Below are positions 26,238 to 35,841 of a DNA stretch of 64,000 bases, piece by piece; within the stretch, counting starts at the first letter, position 1; each line of letters begins with the position of its first letter. The stretch spans positions 217,054 through 281,053 of the forward strand of contig CAXXPO010000028.1 of the NCBI GenBank assembly GCA_963665185.2. Reading direction: 5' to 3'. This DNA comes from G963665185 sp963665185. GTDB taxonomy: Bacteria; Desulfobacterota; Desulfovibrionia; Desulfovibrionales; Desulfovibrionaceae. The notes beneath the pieces were generated by a model. The model saw nothing but the letters and a program-made list of their open reading frames with translations. It was not told the origin of the DNA and searched no databases. The translations under genes were made by a program, and so were the position numbers.

Positions 26238-27679
26238 AAACCGTATTTGCCAAATCCAAACCGGGCCGCGAAGGCGTTTGGCCGGAAAAGCCCATGACCG
26301 AGGTCTCGCAATACATAGACCCGTCTCTGCTGCGTAGTGGGCCGGCAGGCCTGCCGTCTCTTTCCGAACTGGATGTGGTGCGTCATTTCACCGAGCTTTC
26401 CAAGCGCAACTACGGCGTGGATTCCAATTTCTATCCGCTCGGCTCCTGCACCATGAAGTACAACCCCAAGTTTACGGAAAGCGTGGCCGCGATGTCCGGT
26501 TTCGCCGGGCTGCATCCCATGCTGCCCCAGCTTCAGGGCGCAGGCAGCATGTGCCAGGGCGCTCTGGAAGTGATGCACCACATGGAACAGCTGCTGTGCG
26601 AAATCAACGGCATGGCCGGGTTCACTCTGCATCCCATGGCCGGAGCGCACGGCGAACTTACCGGGGCCATGCTCATCGCCGCCTATCACAAGGACAAGGG
26701 CAACAAGAAGACCAAGGTCATATGCCCTGATTCGGCACACGGAACCAACCCGGCATCGGCCGCCCTGGCAGGCTTCGAAGTGGTCAGCATCGAATCCAGG
26801 AACGGCATTGTCGATCCGGCCGCCCTGGCCGAAGCCTTGGACGACGACGTGGCCGCCGTGATGATGACCTGCCCAAACACATTGGGATTGTTTGAAAAGC
26901 ATTTGCCTGAAATCGTTCGCATGGTGCATGAAAAAGACGCTCTGCTGTATTACGACGGAGCCAACCTGAACGCCATCATGGGCAAGATGCGCGTGGGTGA
27001 CGCTGGTTTCGACGTGGTTCACCTGAACCTGCACAAAACCTTTGCCACGCCGCATGGCGGCGGCGGTCCCGGATCCGGTCCGGTGGGCGTAAGCGAGAAA
27101 CTGGTGGATTTTCTGCCTGTCTCCCGCGTGCGCAAGCTGGAAGACGGCATGTATGCCCTGTCGTACGACCATCCCAAGTCCATCGGCTATGTCGCCCCGT
27201 TCTACGGAAACTTCGGTGTTTTTCTCAAGGCGTACGCCTACATTCTGCGCCTTGGCCGCGACGGGCTCAGAAGGGCTTCGGAAAACGCGGTGCTGTCCGC
27301 CAACTATTTGCGCAAGCGGCTGGAAGACCACCTGAACATCCCGCACAACACCGTCTGCATGCATGAATTCGTCGCTTCTGCCTGCAACCAGGCGGAATGC
27401 GGCGTGCGCGCCCTGGATATCGCCAAGGCCCTGCTGGACAAAGGCTATCATGCGCCCACCATCTACTTCCCCCTGATCGTCAAGGAATGTCTGATGATCG
27501 AGCCCACGGAAACGGAAAGCAAGGAAACGCTCGATCAGTTCGTGGACGATCTCATCGCCATTCTCGAGACAGCCAAGACCAACCCAGAAGCGCTTCAGGC
27601 CGCACCTGTCAACCTTCCCGTGAAACGGCTGGATGAACTTCGCGCCGCCCGGGCCATGGAGTTGACCGATGACGCTTGA
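26234..27679 (+). CDS. gcvPB: Glycine dehydrogenase (decarboxylating) subunit 2
   Basis: 481 residues, GTG start overlapping gcvPA (GTGA). The PLP-binding Lys is in NLHKTFATPHGGGGPGSGPVGV, and YPLGSCTMKYNPK is the family signature. Together with gcvPA it forms the P protein of a split-type system, typical of anaerobes. Confidence 0.95.
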   Translation: MKTVFAKSKPGREGVWPEKPMTEVSQYIDPSLLRSGPAGLPSLSELDVVRHFTELSKRNYGVDSNFYPLGSCTMKYNPKFTESVAAMSGFAGLHPMLPQLQGAGSMCQGALEVMHHMEQLLCEINGMAGFTLHPMAGAHGELTGAMLIAAYHKDKGNKKTKVICPDSAHGTNPASAALAGFEVVSIESRNGIVDPAALAEALDDDVAAVMMTCPNTLGLFEKHLPEIVRMVHEKDALLYYDGANLNAIMGKMRVGDAGFDVVHLNLHKTFATPHGGGGPGSGPVGVSEKLVDFLPVSRVRKLEDGMYALSYDHPKSIGYVAPFYGNFGVFLKAYAYILRLGRDGLRRASENAVLSANYLRKRLEDHLNIPHNTVCMHEFVASACNQAECGVRALDIAKALLDKGYHAPTIYFPLIVKECLMIEPTETESKETLDQFVDDLIAILETAKTNPEALQAAPVNLPVKRLDELRAARAMELTDDA

Positions 27680-29033
27680 TCTGGTCGTCATAGGCGGCGG
27701 TCCCGGTGGATTCGCCGCCGCCCTGGAGGGTGCGCACACCGGTATGAAGGTGGCGCTGGTGGAAAGGGACCGCATGGGTGGAACCTGTCTCAACTGGGGG
27801 TGCATTCCCACCAAACTCTTTCTTGGAGCCACTTCGCCCATACACGAACTGGAATCCCAGGCCCGCTTGCGTGTGGCTTCCGGGAGTGTTGACGTGGACC
27901 TGAAAGCTTTGCAGGTGCGCAAGCAGCGGCTGCTTCCCGCATTGGGCAAGGCCATGGGCCAGCGTCTGGAAAAGGCCGGAGTCAAGATCTACCAAGGTGT
28001 GGCCCGCATGGATTCCGGTCGGGCCGTGGAGCTGATAAGCAACGGCAAGCCGGTTCTTTTGCCTTTCGAGCACTGCGTATTGGCCACTGGCTCGCGTCCC
28101 TTTGCCTTTCCCGGCATGGAGGTCGACGGACTGGCCGTGCTCAATTCCGACCAGGCCCTGGACCTCAGTGAGGCTCCCGAATCCCTCATCATTGTGGGCG
28201 GTGGAGTTATCGGGCTGGAAATGGGGCAGTTCTTTTCGCGTTTGGGAACCAAAATCATCGTGGTCGAGGCCATGGACCGTCTGGCTCCCTTTGAAGACCC
28301 GGAAATCGGTTTGGAACTGGGGCGTGTCTTCAAGCGCGGCAAGTGGGAACTGCACCTGGGGAAAAGAGTGCAACGGCTGGTTTCTTCAGGTCACAGGGCC
28401 GTGTTGACACTGGAAAGCGGCGAGACAATCGAGGCGGAAAAAGCCCTGGTCGCCGTGGGGCGTCGGCCCAACAGCACGGAAATGCGATTGGAAAAGGCCG
28501 GAATCGAAACTTCAGGTCCCGGTTGGATCAAGGTCGATCCAAACCTTCGGGCTTCGGAACGTGTGTACGCAATCGGCGACGTCAACGGACGCCTCATGCT
28601 TGCGCATGCTGCCGAGCATCAGGCACGTCACGTCATTCGGCATATGCGCGGGCAGGTCGATGCCCCTTATAACGACTCCGCCTGTCCCTCCTGCATTTAC
28701 GGCGCTCCGGAAGTCATGCGCGTGGGCGCGGGCGTCCGTGAATTGCTCAAGGAAGGGGGAGAGGCCGAAGTCTCCACCTTTCCCATGGCCGCCAATCCCA
28801 TTGCCCAGGCACATGCCGATACCCTGGGGATCGTCAAGGTCTTCTGGAAAGGCGGTAAAGTCCGCGGCGTCACGGCCGTTGGACATGGTGTTTCCCACCT
28901 GACGACGCTGGCGACCGTCATGGTCATGCAGGGGTGGGGGCAGAGGCAGCTTGATGAATTCATCTTCCCGCATCCTTCCATTGAGGAGGCGCTTCTTGAG
29001 GCGTGCAGGGCGGAACGGAAGGTTCTGAGATAA
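27669..29033 (+). CDS. lpdA: Dihydrolipoamide dehydrogenase
   Basis: 454 residues, 11 bases overlapping gcvPB. FAD motif GGGPGGFAAALEGA, redox disulfide GGTCLNWGCIPTK, NAD motif GGGVIGLEMG, and the C-terminal HPSIEEALLEA with the active-site His-Glu region. It reoxidises the lipoyl arm of GcvH. The operon ends after this gene with no gcvT in the window. Confidence 0.93.
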   Translation: MTLDLVVIGGGPGGFAAALEGAHTGMKVALVERDRMGGTCLNWGCIPTKLFLGATSPIHELESQARLRVASGSVDVDLKALQVRKQRLLPALGKAMGQRLEKAGVKIYQGVARMDSGRAVELISNGKPVLLPFEHCVLATGSRPFAFPGMEVDGLAVLNSDQALDLSEAPESLIIVGGGVIGLEMGQFFSRLGTKIIVVEAMDRLAPFEDPEIGLELGRVFKRGKWELHLGKRVQRLVSSGHRAVLTLESGETIEAEKALVAVGRRPNSTEMRLEKAGIETSGPGWIKVDPNLRASERVYAIGDVNGRLMLAHAAEHQARHVIRHMRGQVDAPYNDSACPSCIYGAPEVMRVGAGVRELLKEGGEAEVSTFPMAANPIAQAHADTLGIVKVFWKGGKVRGVTAVGHGVSHLTTLATVMVMQGWGQRQLDEFIFPHPSIEEALLEACRAERKVLR

Positions 29034-29125
29034 GTTGCGGGAGCAGGTCGTGCCCGTGGAAGCGATGAGGTGAAGAGCCTTGGGCCGGATTCGCGTCTGC
29101 GTGATTTTTGCTCATAACGATGTTG

Positions 29126-29185
29126 AAAAGAGGTGTTTGGGGGCGGGAGAGGAACATTTCCATCCCGCCTCGAAACACCTCTTTT
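29126..29185. terminator. Bidirectional terminator after the glycine cleavage operon
   Basis: AAAAGAGGTGTTT-G-GGGCGGGA (29126-29148) pairs with TCCCGCCTCGAAACACCTCT (29163-29182) with two mismatches; a T-run follows on the plus strand and an A-run precedes it, so it can also serve the leftward gene at 29244. Confidence 0.8.
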
Positions 29186-29243
29186 TATCTTGCTGCAACA
29201 ACACATGCACGATCAATCAATGGAGTCGTGTGCTGAAAGCTGA

Positions 29244-29945
29244 TCATACGGTCAGGTCAATGTGAGCCGCCTGTACAGGAGCAGACGCAGTTCCTTGGTC
29301 CTCCCGTGACGTATTCTGCGTTTCATTGGATTCTACTTCGGCGGATGACGTCACATTGGATGTTTGGCCTTGGGAAGCCGCAGGCGACGTCGCATTTTGG
29401 GCCGTTTCACCCTCTTGTGCTTGAGGAACATTCTCCGAGGGGGTATCTGTTAATTCCGTCGTATCGGTCGGTTCCTTGTTCTCCACGTTTTCCTGGGATT
29501 TTTCTTCGGCTTCTTCTTCGGCCTTCTTGAGGTCCTCTTCCATACGCTTGGTTTCTTGTTCCGTCGCGTACCCCTTTACATATTGCTCAGTCGCCTTTTC
29601 CGCCTTGCGCCCGACCAGGTAGAGCTCTGCATAGGAGTTGGCTTCTTGAGCCAGGCTTTTATGATATTCCAAAATGCCTTGCATCTTGGTGTGAAAGTCA
29701 TTGGCAACCTCATATCCAGTCATCAGACCAGCAATATAACGGGACTGTTTGAATCCATATTTTGAAAGGGATTCGTCCAGATCGGACTGGTGGTCGGTCA
29801 GAGAGCGAGATGAGGACACGCCTGACACCTTGTTTTCCGCGGCCAGTGTGGGGCTGACGGTAGGGGCGGACGATTGATCCGGATCAGTTGCGGCACTCAT
29901 TGTAAAGGACATCAAGCTGTTGAGGCCGGTACTGGTGACTTTCAT
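29244..29945 (-). CDS. Acidic low-complexity protein of unknown function
   Basis: 233 residues from the ATG after GGAAGTGTGCC. The N-terminus is MKVTSTGLNSLMSF, like other short secreted or flagellum-linked proteins. Residues about 80-150 form charged helices (SYAELYLVGRKAEKATEQY, EEDLKKAEEEAEEKSQENV). The last 90 residues are Glu/Thr/Ser/Asn/Gln-rich and probably disordered. No signal peptide or motif is seen. It may be an extracellular or structural protein. Confidence 0.6.
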   Translation of the reverse strand: MKVTSTGLNSLMSFTMSAATDPDQSSAPTVSPTLAAENKVSGVSSSRSLTDHQSDLDESLSKYGFKQSRYIAGLMTGYEVANDFHTKMQGILEYHKSLAQEANSYAELYLVGRKAEKATEQYVKGYATEQETKRMEEDLKKAEEEAEEKSQENVENKEPTDTTELTDTPSENVPQAQEGETAQNATSPAASQGQTSNVTSSAEVESNETQNTSREDQGTASAPVQAAHIDLTV

Positions 29946-30202
29946 GGCACACTTCCTTTCCAGACTATTAAATATCGTATTGATGTGCATAGTCTATATC
30001 GTCTGTGTGGATGGTTTGCTTTAGGTCCCCTGATAAAAATTAAGCAATTAAAAGAAATTACAAAATGAAAATACAAGATAGTATTTGATGTTTTTATGTG
30101 AGATTTATTCTGATTATGTTTTAAATAATATCCTCATCCCTCTTGGTGGGAATCAACGGCAGATTGTGCAGAGAGAGTTGCTCAGCCGGACGAAGGCTTT
30201 TA

Positions 30203-31252
30203 TCATTTCTTGGCTATTTCCTGAATCTCCCTGCAATATTTCAGCACATCCTTGCTCATGGAATGTGCGCCGTGGTAAAACGTGAAGAACTGTATGAGTT
30301 TTTGGAGGTAGAAACGGCGGGTTGCTCCGTCGTTGCGCAGTTGGGTCAGCCTCTTTTCGGCCTGTGCCAGGACGTTCTCCAGAGCGGCTGTGTCCGGCGT
30401 GCACTCCTCCGCAACGGCTTGCATGGCTTCCATGGTGGCGTGGGCTAGGGCGCGGAGTTCGGTTTCCATGATAATGGAGTAACCGCTTCCGTTGTCGTCG
30501 TTGAGTGCGTGGAGCATGGCCTGCAGGTGACCGCTGCATTTTTCCAGAGTAAGGATTTTCAGTTCCAATAGGCCGGCGTTTTCACGGAAAAAGAAACGCT
30601 CGTGGTGCAGCACGTTCCGGCAGAGTTTTCGGTCCCCGGTAATGGCATCGTGAAGAGGGTCCATCTTGTGTGGCGAAAGATGGGACTGCATGGACAGGAA
30701 ACAGTCTATGAGTTCCCCGTACATGGCGGCGCAGGCTGAAAAATGATCCCGCAGTCTTGCCCGTAGCGCTGTGCCGCCGCGCATGGGCCAGATGGCGATA
30801 CTCACCAGAAATGCGCAGGCCACGCCGATGCCGATTTCCAGAAAACGGAACAAGGCGAAGGAAACGCGTTCGGGTTGGCCCAGGCTGGCGAGAACAATGA
30901 TGGAAACCGTGATGGCGGCCATGCGATAGCGGTCATTGTATTTGGTCATGTAGGCGCAGAAGGCCACGGAAAGGAACAATGAAAGCAATGTCATGCCCGG
31001 GGTCTGGGGAAAGACGAGGATTGTCAGTACGCCCATTGCCGCGCCCACGGCGGTTCCGGACAGGCGGTACCAGCACATGCGGATGGAATCGGCGACATTG
31101 ACCTGCATTACGATGACGGCGGAAAGAGCGGCCCAGTAGCCGAATTTAAGCTGGAAGAAATCGGTGGCAACATATGCCAGCACTGCGGCAAGGCCTGTCT
31201 TGAAACCGTGGATCAGATGGGCTTTGCGGGACTCCGGACTCACGAAAGGCAT
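30203..31252 (-). CDS. FUSC-family membrane protein (aromatic acid exporter-like)
   Basis: 349 residues from the ATG at 31252 (GGGAGATATACGATC upstream). Five to six N-terminal membrane helices (TGLAAVLAYVATDFF, WAALSAVIVM, LSGTAVGAAMGVL, LSLFLSVAFCAYM, FLEIGIGVACAFLVSIAIW) are followed by a cytoplasmic helical domain of about 190 residues, the layout of bacterial FUSC/ArAE exporters such as AaeB. Substrate unknown. It stands alone. Confidence 0.8.
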   Translation of the reverse strand: MPFVSPESRKAHLIHGFKTGLAAVLAYVATDFFQLKFGYWAALSAVIVMQVNVADSIRMCWYRLSGTAVGAAMGVLTILVFPQTPGMTLLSLFLSVAFCAYMTKYNDRYRMAAITVSIIVLASLGQPERVSFALFRFLEIGIGVACAFLVSIAIWPMRGGTALRARLRDHFSACAAMYGELIDCFLSMQSHLSPHKMDPLHDAITGDRKLCRNVLHHERFFFRENAGLLELKILTLEKCSGHLQAMLHALNDDNGSGYSIIMETELRALAHATMEAMQAVAEECTPDTAALENVLAQAEKRLTQLRNDGATRRFYLQKLIQFFTFYHGAHSMSKDVLKYCREIQEIAKK

Positions 31253-31422
31253 GATCGTATATCTCCCTGACATCACTGTGACAAATGAATTGACGCAGCA
31301 CAGGGTCTGCGCGGGAGGGATTAGTGTCCCTTTCGTCCGCAAAATGCAAGGGGCGTTTTCAGGCTGGAATCCGACATGGCATGACTGCAATGTCGGATTT
31401 CCGGAAAATGTACCCTGACGTA

Positions 31423-32586
31423 TTATTTTTCTTTCAGGAACAACTCCAGTCTGTCCATGCCTCGGGCGATATTTTCCATGGAGTTGGCATAGGAGAAACG
31501 GATGAATCCTTCGGCATTGCTGCCGAAGTCGATGCCGGGTGTAACGCCGACCTTGGCTTTGTTGAGAATTTCAAAGGCGAAGTCGTAGGAATTCCGCGTG
31601 AATTTTTTAGCGTTGGCCAGAATGTAGAATGCTCCGGTGGGTTCCACGGCAATGGCAAAGCCCATGGCCTTGAGCCGGTCGAGCATATAGCGGCGGCGTT
31701 TGGCATAGGTTTCGCGCATGTGCCGCACATCGTCGTCGGTTTGGGTCAGGGCGGCGAGTCCGGCCCATTGGGCGATGGAGCCTGCGCAAATGAACAGATT
31801 CTGGGCCATTGCCCGGATGCATCCCACATAGGGCTTTGGGGCGATGAGGTATCCCAAGCGCCAGCCGGTCATGGCATAGAGCTTGGAAAAACCGTTGAGT
31901 ACAAAGGCGTTGTGGGTGTACTCCAGAATACTGTGCTCTTTCCCCTCGTAGACGAGTCCGTGGTAGATCTCATCGGATATGATCGGAATGCCCAGGGATG
32001 CGATTTCCCTGAGCCGATTGGCGTCGAGCAGAGTGCCGGTCGGATTGGAGGGGGAATTTATGAGAATTGCCCGGGTGCGATCGGTAATGCGGGGTTTGAT
32101 GTTTTCCAACGTGGGCTGGAACCCGTCTTCCTCGGCCACGGGAATGGTCACGGCGCGTCCGTTCACGAACTGGATGAAGTTTGGATAACAGGCATAGCCG
32201 GGGTCGGTTATCAGAACTTCGTCGTCAGGCTCGAGCAGGGCGGAGAAGGCCAGGAGCATGGCCGGGGACGTACCCGAAGTGACCACGATCTGATCCGGGG
32301 TGATGGCTACCCGGTAGTACTTTGCATAATGGCAGCAAATGGCTTCGCGGAGCTGGTAGAGGCCCTGGCTGTGGGTATAATGCGTTCGGCCCTGTGCTAT
32401 GGCGTTTTGGGCTGCGTCTTTTACGGCTTTGGGGGTTTCAAAATCCGGCTCGCCAAGTTCCAGGTGGATGACGTCCTCTCCTTGGGCTTCCAACTTTTGG
32501 GCGGCTTCCAGCACGGCCATGGCAATGAATGGAGTAATGTTCTCGGCACGACAGGATGGTTTCACAGGTACTCTCCGAAATGTCAT
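31423..32586 (-). CDS. PLP-dependent aminotransferase, class I/II
   Basis: 387 residues. The PLP Lys is in NGFSKLYAMTGWRLGY; NPTGT, ISDEIYHGLVYEG and the carboxylate-binding Arg in FIRFSYAN match fold-type I aspartate/aromatic aminotransferases. Substrate cannot be told from sequence alone. It is divergent from the HD-GYP gene at 32749; nothing in its neighbours points to a pathway. Confidence 0.88.
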   Translation of the reverse strand: MTFRRVPVKPSCRAENITPFIAMAVLEAAQKLEAQGEDVIHLELGEPDFETPKAVKDAAQNAIAQGRTHYTHSQGLYQLREAICCHYAKYYRVAITPDQIVVTSGTSPAMLLAFSALLEPDDEVLITDPGYACYPNFIQFVNGRAVTIPVAEEDGFQPTLENIKPRITDRTRAILINSPSNPTGTLLDANRLREIASLGIPIISDEIYHGLVYEGKEHSILEYTHNAFVLNGFSKLYAMTGWRLGYLIAPKPYVGCIRAMAQNLFICAGSIAQWAGLAALTQTDDDVRHMRETYAKRRRYMLDRLKAMGFAIAVEPTGAFYILANAKKFTRNSYDFAFEILNKAKVGVTPGIDFGSNAEGFIRFSYANSMENIARGMDRLELFLKEK

Positions 32587-32748
32587 TTGGGATGTTCAAA
32601 CAGGATGCAGCATGATATCTACGTTGTCGGGGAGGGCCTTGCAAGGCTTGGGGGTTTCCCAACGCTGAAAAACAGGATAATAGCAGAAAAGGAAAAGCGT
32701 ACATATCGGTTTGCGCCAGACTCTTTTTTTTCAGTACTGGAGATTTGT

Positions 32749-33939
32749 GTGGCGGAAGACGGCAAACAGGATCGATCCAGCAAGGATAGGAAAGCGCAAC
32801 AAGGGGAGTCTTCCCGGCAGGAGGCGCTTGATGCTCTTGAGATTCCGGCCGAGCCTCTGGATACCTGGGGGGATGGGGAGGATTTGGACGTGGGCGAGGA
32901 AGATGTCCTCACCGCGGACGACATTGCCGACGATATTGTTCCCGAAGAAGTTGTCGAAGTCTCAGCCCAGGCCATCCATGACGAGTACTATCAGTTGGGC
33001 ATGGCCATTCTGGATGCGTTTCCGAAATTTCGTTACCCCATAGACCTGTACCGCTACAACGAGGAAGCGTCCTCGCTTATCCCCACGTATCGCGCCGGGC
33101 AGCGAATGCATTACTCGTTCCGTTCCAAAATCGTGGACATGTGCCGCGAGGGACGCTTGTTCGTGGCCCGGTCCCAGCACGACATCTACACCAGCTACAT
33201 GACCCGCCAACTTGATCTTGTTCTGCTGGACAAGAATCTTAAGCCCAACGAAATCGCGGAAACCCTGTTCAAGGCGTTGGGGTATCGGCTGGACGCTTTG
33301 TTTGAAAGTCCGGTGCGGGAACGCTACGAGGATCTGGAACACGATCTTCATATCCTGGTGGAATGCATCGTGCGCAATGTGAAGGTTGTTTTCGAGTTGA
33401 TCTGCTACCTGCATTTCAATAACGCCCCGGAAAACAAGATGGTCAATGTGGCGGTCATGGGATTGGCCATTTATATGTACAAGGACAAGGACAACCTGAC
33501 CAAGGGGGCCCTGTTCTCCGTTGCCAGGGGCTTTTTTTTGCACGACATCGGCATGAGCAAGATTCCCAAGTTCATCACCAACAAGGAGCAGGGGCTTCGT
33601 CTTGATGAACGCCGGCGGGTGCACGAACATGTGCAATTGTCCGTGGAGATTTTGCAGTCCATGGGGTTGACCGGCGAAAGGGTGCTGCAGTGCGCCTGCG
33701 AACACCACGAACGCATGGACGGCAGCGGGTATCCGCGCAAGTTGCGCGGCGAATCCCTGAGCCTTTTGGGACGCATTTGCAGTGTGGCGGACTCGTATGC
33801 GGCCATGATTGCGGAGAAACCTTATGCCAAGGGCAAAAAGCCCCTGGAAGCCGCTGTTTCCCTTTACAAGGATCAGAAGCGTTACGACGCGTCCATCACC
33901 AGTCTGCTGATGAAAATTCTTCAGGAAACATCCTGCTGA
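32749..33939 (+). CDS. HD-GYP-domain phosphohydrolase
   Basis: 396 residues from a GTG with GGAG six bases upstream. A disordered acidic N-terminus (1-75), a middle domain with charged helices (QLDLVLLDKNLKPNE), and a C-terminal HD-GYP domain: HDIGMSKIPKFI, CACEHHERMDGSGYPRKL (the HHE...GSGYP signature). HD-GYP enzymes hydrolyse cyclic di-GMP, lowering biofilm and raising motility signals. The middle region (DLYRYNEEASSLIPTYRAGQRMH) is like DUF3391-type sensor parts. Confidence 0.85.
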   Translation: MAEDGKQDRSSKDRKAQQGESSRQEALDALEIPAEPLDTWGDGEDLDVGEEDVLTADDIADDIVPEEVVEVSAQAIHDEYYQLGMAILDAFPKFRYPIDLYRYNEEASSLIPTYRAGQRMHYSFRSKIVDMCREGRLFVARSQHDIYTSYMTRQLDLVLLDKNLKPNEIAETLFKALGYRLDALFESPVRERYEDLEHDLHILVECIVRNVKVVFELICYLHFNNAPENKMVNVAVMGLAIYMYKDKDNLTKGALFSVARGFFLHDIGMSKIPKFITNKEQGLRLDERRRVHEHVQLSVEILQSMGLTGERVLQCACEHHERMDGSGYPRKLRGESLSLLGRICSVADSYAAMIAEKPYAKGKKPLEAAVSLYKDQKRYDASITSLLMKILQETSC

Positions 33940-33961
33940 CGACTTTCGTATTGGAACCTTG

Positions 33962-33984
33962 TCCGGCAGAAGGCCGGATTTTTT
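33962..33984 (+). terminator. Rho-independent terminator of the HD-GYP gene
   Basis: Stem TCCGGC (33962-33967) with GCCGGA (33973-33978), then six T. It ends just before the convergent receiver gene. Confidence 0.8.
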
Positions 33985-33985
33985 G

Positions 33986-34432
33986 TCAGCCCGGTGTGCC
34001 CGATTTGAGCTTTTTCAGAAAATATTGGGCCAATGCTTCATAAATGCGATCCTCCACATCGGCCATGGTGTAGGGCTTTTTCAGCACCGCGTTGACGTAC
34101 GGCTTGGCCTGCTTCACATCTTTGTCCGCTTCGGCCGTGATCATGATGATCGGCGTATCCTTGAACGCACCCACGGAACGCACCTTCTTGACCATCTGCA
34201 AACCGTCGGTCATGGGCATGTTCCAGTCGGTGATGATCAGGTCGGGCCGGATTTTGGTCATTTTGAGCAGCCCCTGCAATCCGTCCTTGGCGTGGGCTAT
34301 ATTGTTGCGCTCAAAACCCATCTGGCTGAGGAAGTATGCGTAGTTTTTGATGTTCGGCCCCATATCGTCCACCACCAACACCTTGAGTCCCGAGAGCTTT
34401 TGTTGAATCGCACTGCGTAGTCGTTGGTCCAT
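33986..34432 (-). CDS. CheY-like response regulator
   Basis: 148 residues. Receiver motifs: VLVVDDMG, IITDWNMPMTDG, MITAEA, LKKPYT. The TDWNMP and TDGLQ sequences are CheY-like, so it may act on the flagellar motor or as a stand-alone receiver. It follows the kinase at 34477 by 44 bases, probably in one operon. Confidence 0.85.
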   Translation of the reverse strand: MDQRLRSAIQQKLSGLKVLVVDDMGPNIKNYAYFLSQMGFERNNIAHAKDGLQGLLKMTKIRPDLIITDWNMPMTDGLQMVKKVRSVGAFKDTPIIMITAEADKDVKQAKPYVNAVLKKPYTMADVEDRIYEALAQYFLKKLKSGTPG

Positions 34433-34476
34433 ATGCTTTTCTCCCGTGCCGGTTGTTTCGGCGGGTGTATTGACGG

Positions 34477-35643
34477 CTATTCCAGAACCGGCAGATAAAT
34501 GCTTACGGCCGCGCCGCCAGACGAACTGCTTCCTTTTTTCATGTGCCCCACGTGACGGTCCACAATGTCCTGAATAAAGGACAGGCCGAAACCGGTCCCT
34601 TCCGGGGGGCTTTCGTCTGCATCGCCGGATTCCGGAGAAGGAGGTGCAGACGGGATGGCAGCGTCCTTATCCTGGTTTTCAGGAAATCCGGGACCGTCGT
34701 CGGAAACCCGGAGCATGAGCATGCGGACGCCATCTTCGTCATTGCCGCCGGATTTGAGGTGGATGCGTACCTCTCCTCCGGTGGGGGAATATTTGATGGC
34801 ATTATGTATGAGATTGGCGAGCACATGGTACATACCGCGTTCCAGCCCGAAAAAAGTGGTTTTTTCAGTGGGCAGCAGAAGTTTCAGGCTGATCGCGCGC
34901 GTGTTGGCCACGGTGCGCATTTCCGTGCAGCATTTGCGTGCAAGGGCGGCCAGATCAAAGTCCCTGAATGCGTCTATGGCGCCGTGCACGTCTTCCCGTA
35001 GCCCCTCGTCCAGGACGCGAAGGTTGCGTTCAAAGCTCATCTGCAAGGCTTCCATGGCCACTTCCAAGTGAGCCAGAATGGATTGGCGCATGGTGGGGTC
35101 AATGCGTTTCAATTCGCCGCGCTCGAGTTCGCTGGCCAGAATTTCCAGGCTTTGGCTGGCGCTGTGGATGTAGTTCTTGTTGTCATGGGATATCAGCTTG
35201 AGCTGCTTTTCCACCTGCCCCCGGAAGTTCAGGTCGTGCTCCTGGATGCGGCGGTAGATGTCCACCCGGTTGGCCGCCCGTAACAGGGCGTCGTCCAACT
35301 CCTTGGGCGTGGCGGAAAAGGGAATGAGGTCCGAGGCAAAGCTGCGGATGGCTTCAACGGCCAAGGCGGTATCGAGACGCGGGGCGAAGAAAATGAAATC
35401 CGTGAACCATGCCAGCCGTTTTATGCGTTTGATGAGTATGAACCCGGGGACGTCCTCCAGGTCCATGCCCACGATAACGATGGGATGCCGCTTCTTTTTG
35501 AAGCGTTCCACGGCGTCGTGGCCGCTGGCGGCGAGGACAGGCAACATGCCGCAACGGCGACAGGCCGCTTGCAGGGCTTTTCGGGCGGTGGTGCCGCCGC
35601 CTGCTATCAGGGCCGTGAGGTGTGTACTTTCTGTCGTATCCAT
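34477..35643 (-). CDS. Soluble histidine kinase-like protein with receiver-like N-terminus
   Basis: 388 residues from the ATG after GGGGGAGGGC. About residues 1-125 resemble a receiver fold (HPIVIVGMDLEDVPG, where the usual phosphoacceptor Asp is in VGMDLED) with poor conservation of the other sites. Then a helical region with the His in LISHDNKNYIHSASQ, a HisKA variant, and a full HATPase domain (NLIHNAIKYS, SDDGPGFPE, GTGFGLSFI). No membrane helices. It is probably the partner of the receiver gene downstream. Confidence 0.82.
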   Translation of the reverse strand: MDTTESTHLTALIAGGGTTARKALQAACRRCGMLPVLAASGHDAVERFKKKRHPIVIVGMDLEDVPGFILIKRIKRLAWFTDFIFFAPRLDTALAVEAIRSFASDLIPFSATPKELDDALLRAANRVDIYRRIQEHDLNFRGQVEKQLKLISHDNKNYIHSASQSLEILASELERGELKRIDPTMRQSILAHLEVAMEALQMSFERNLRVLDEGLREDVHGAIDAFRDFDLAALARKCCTEMRTVANTRAISLKLLLPTEKTTFFGLERGMYHVLANLIHNAIKYSPTGGEVRIHLKSGGNDEDGVRMLMLRVSDDGPGFPENQDKDAAIPSAPPSPESGDADESPPEGTGFGLSFIQDIVDRHVGHMKKGSSSSGGAAVSIYLPVLE

Positions 35644-35841
35644 GCCCTCCCCCTCGAAGGCGCTTTTCAACGGGCAAAATGTGAACTAGCAGGATTGAAG
35701 TCTGGTGCGGAACTGCGTATGTGCATGTCGTGCAAGACGATTCTTCTGCATGCCGGAAGCGGCGTCAATACAGCCCTTGTGGTCATCAAGATGTTTCTTT
35801 GTAACGAATTTTTGACGAAAAATATACATGCCATTTGCCAA

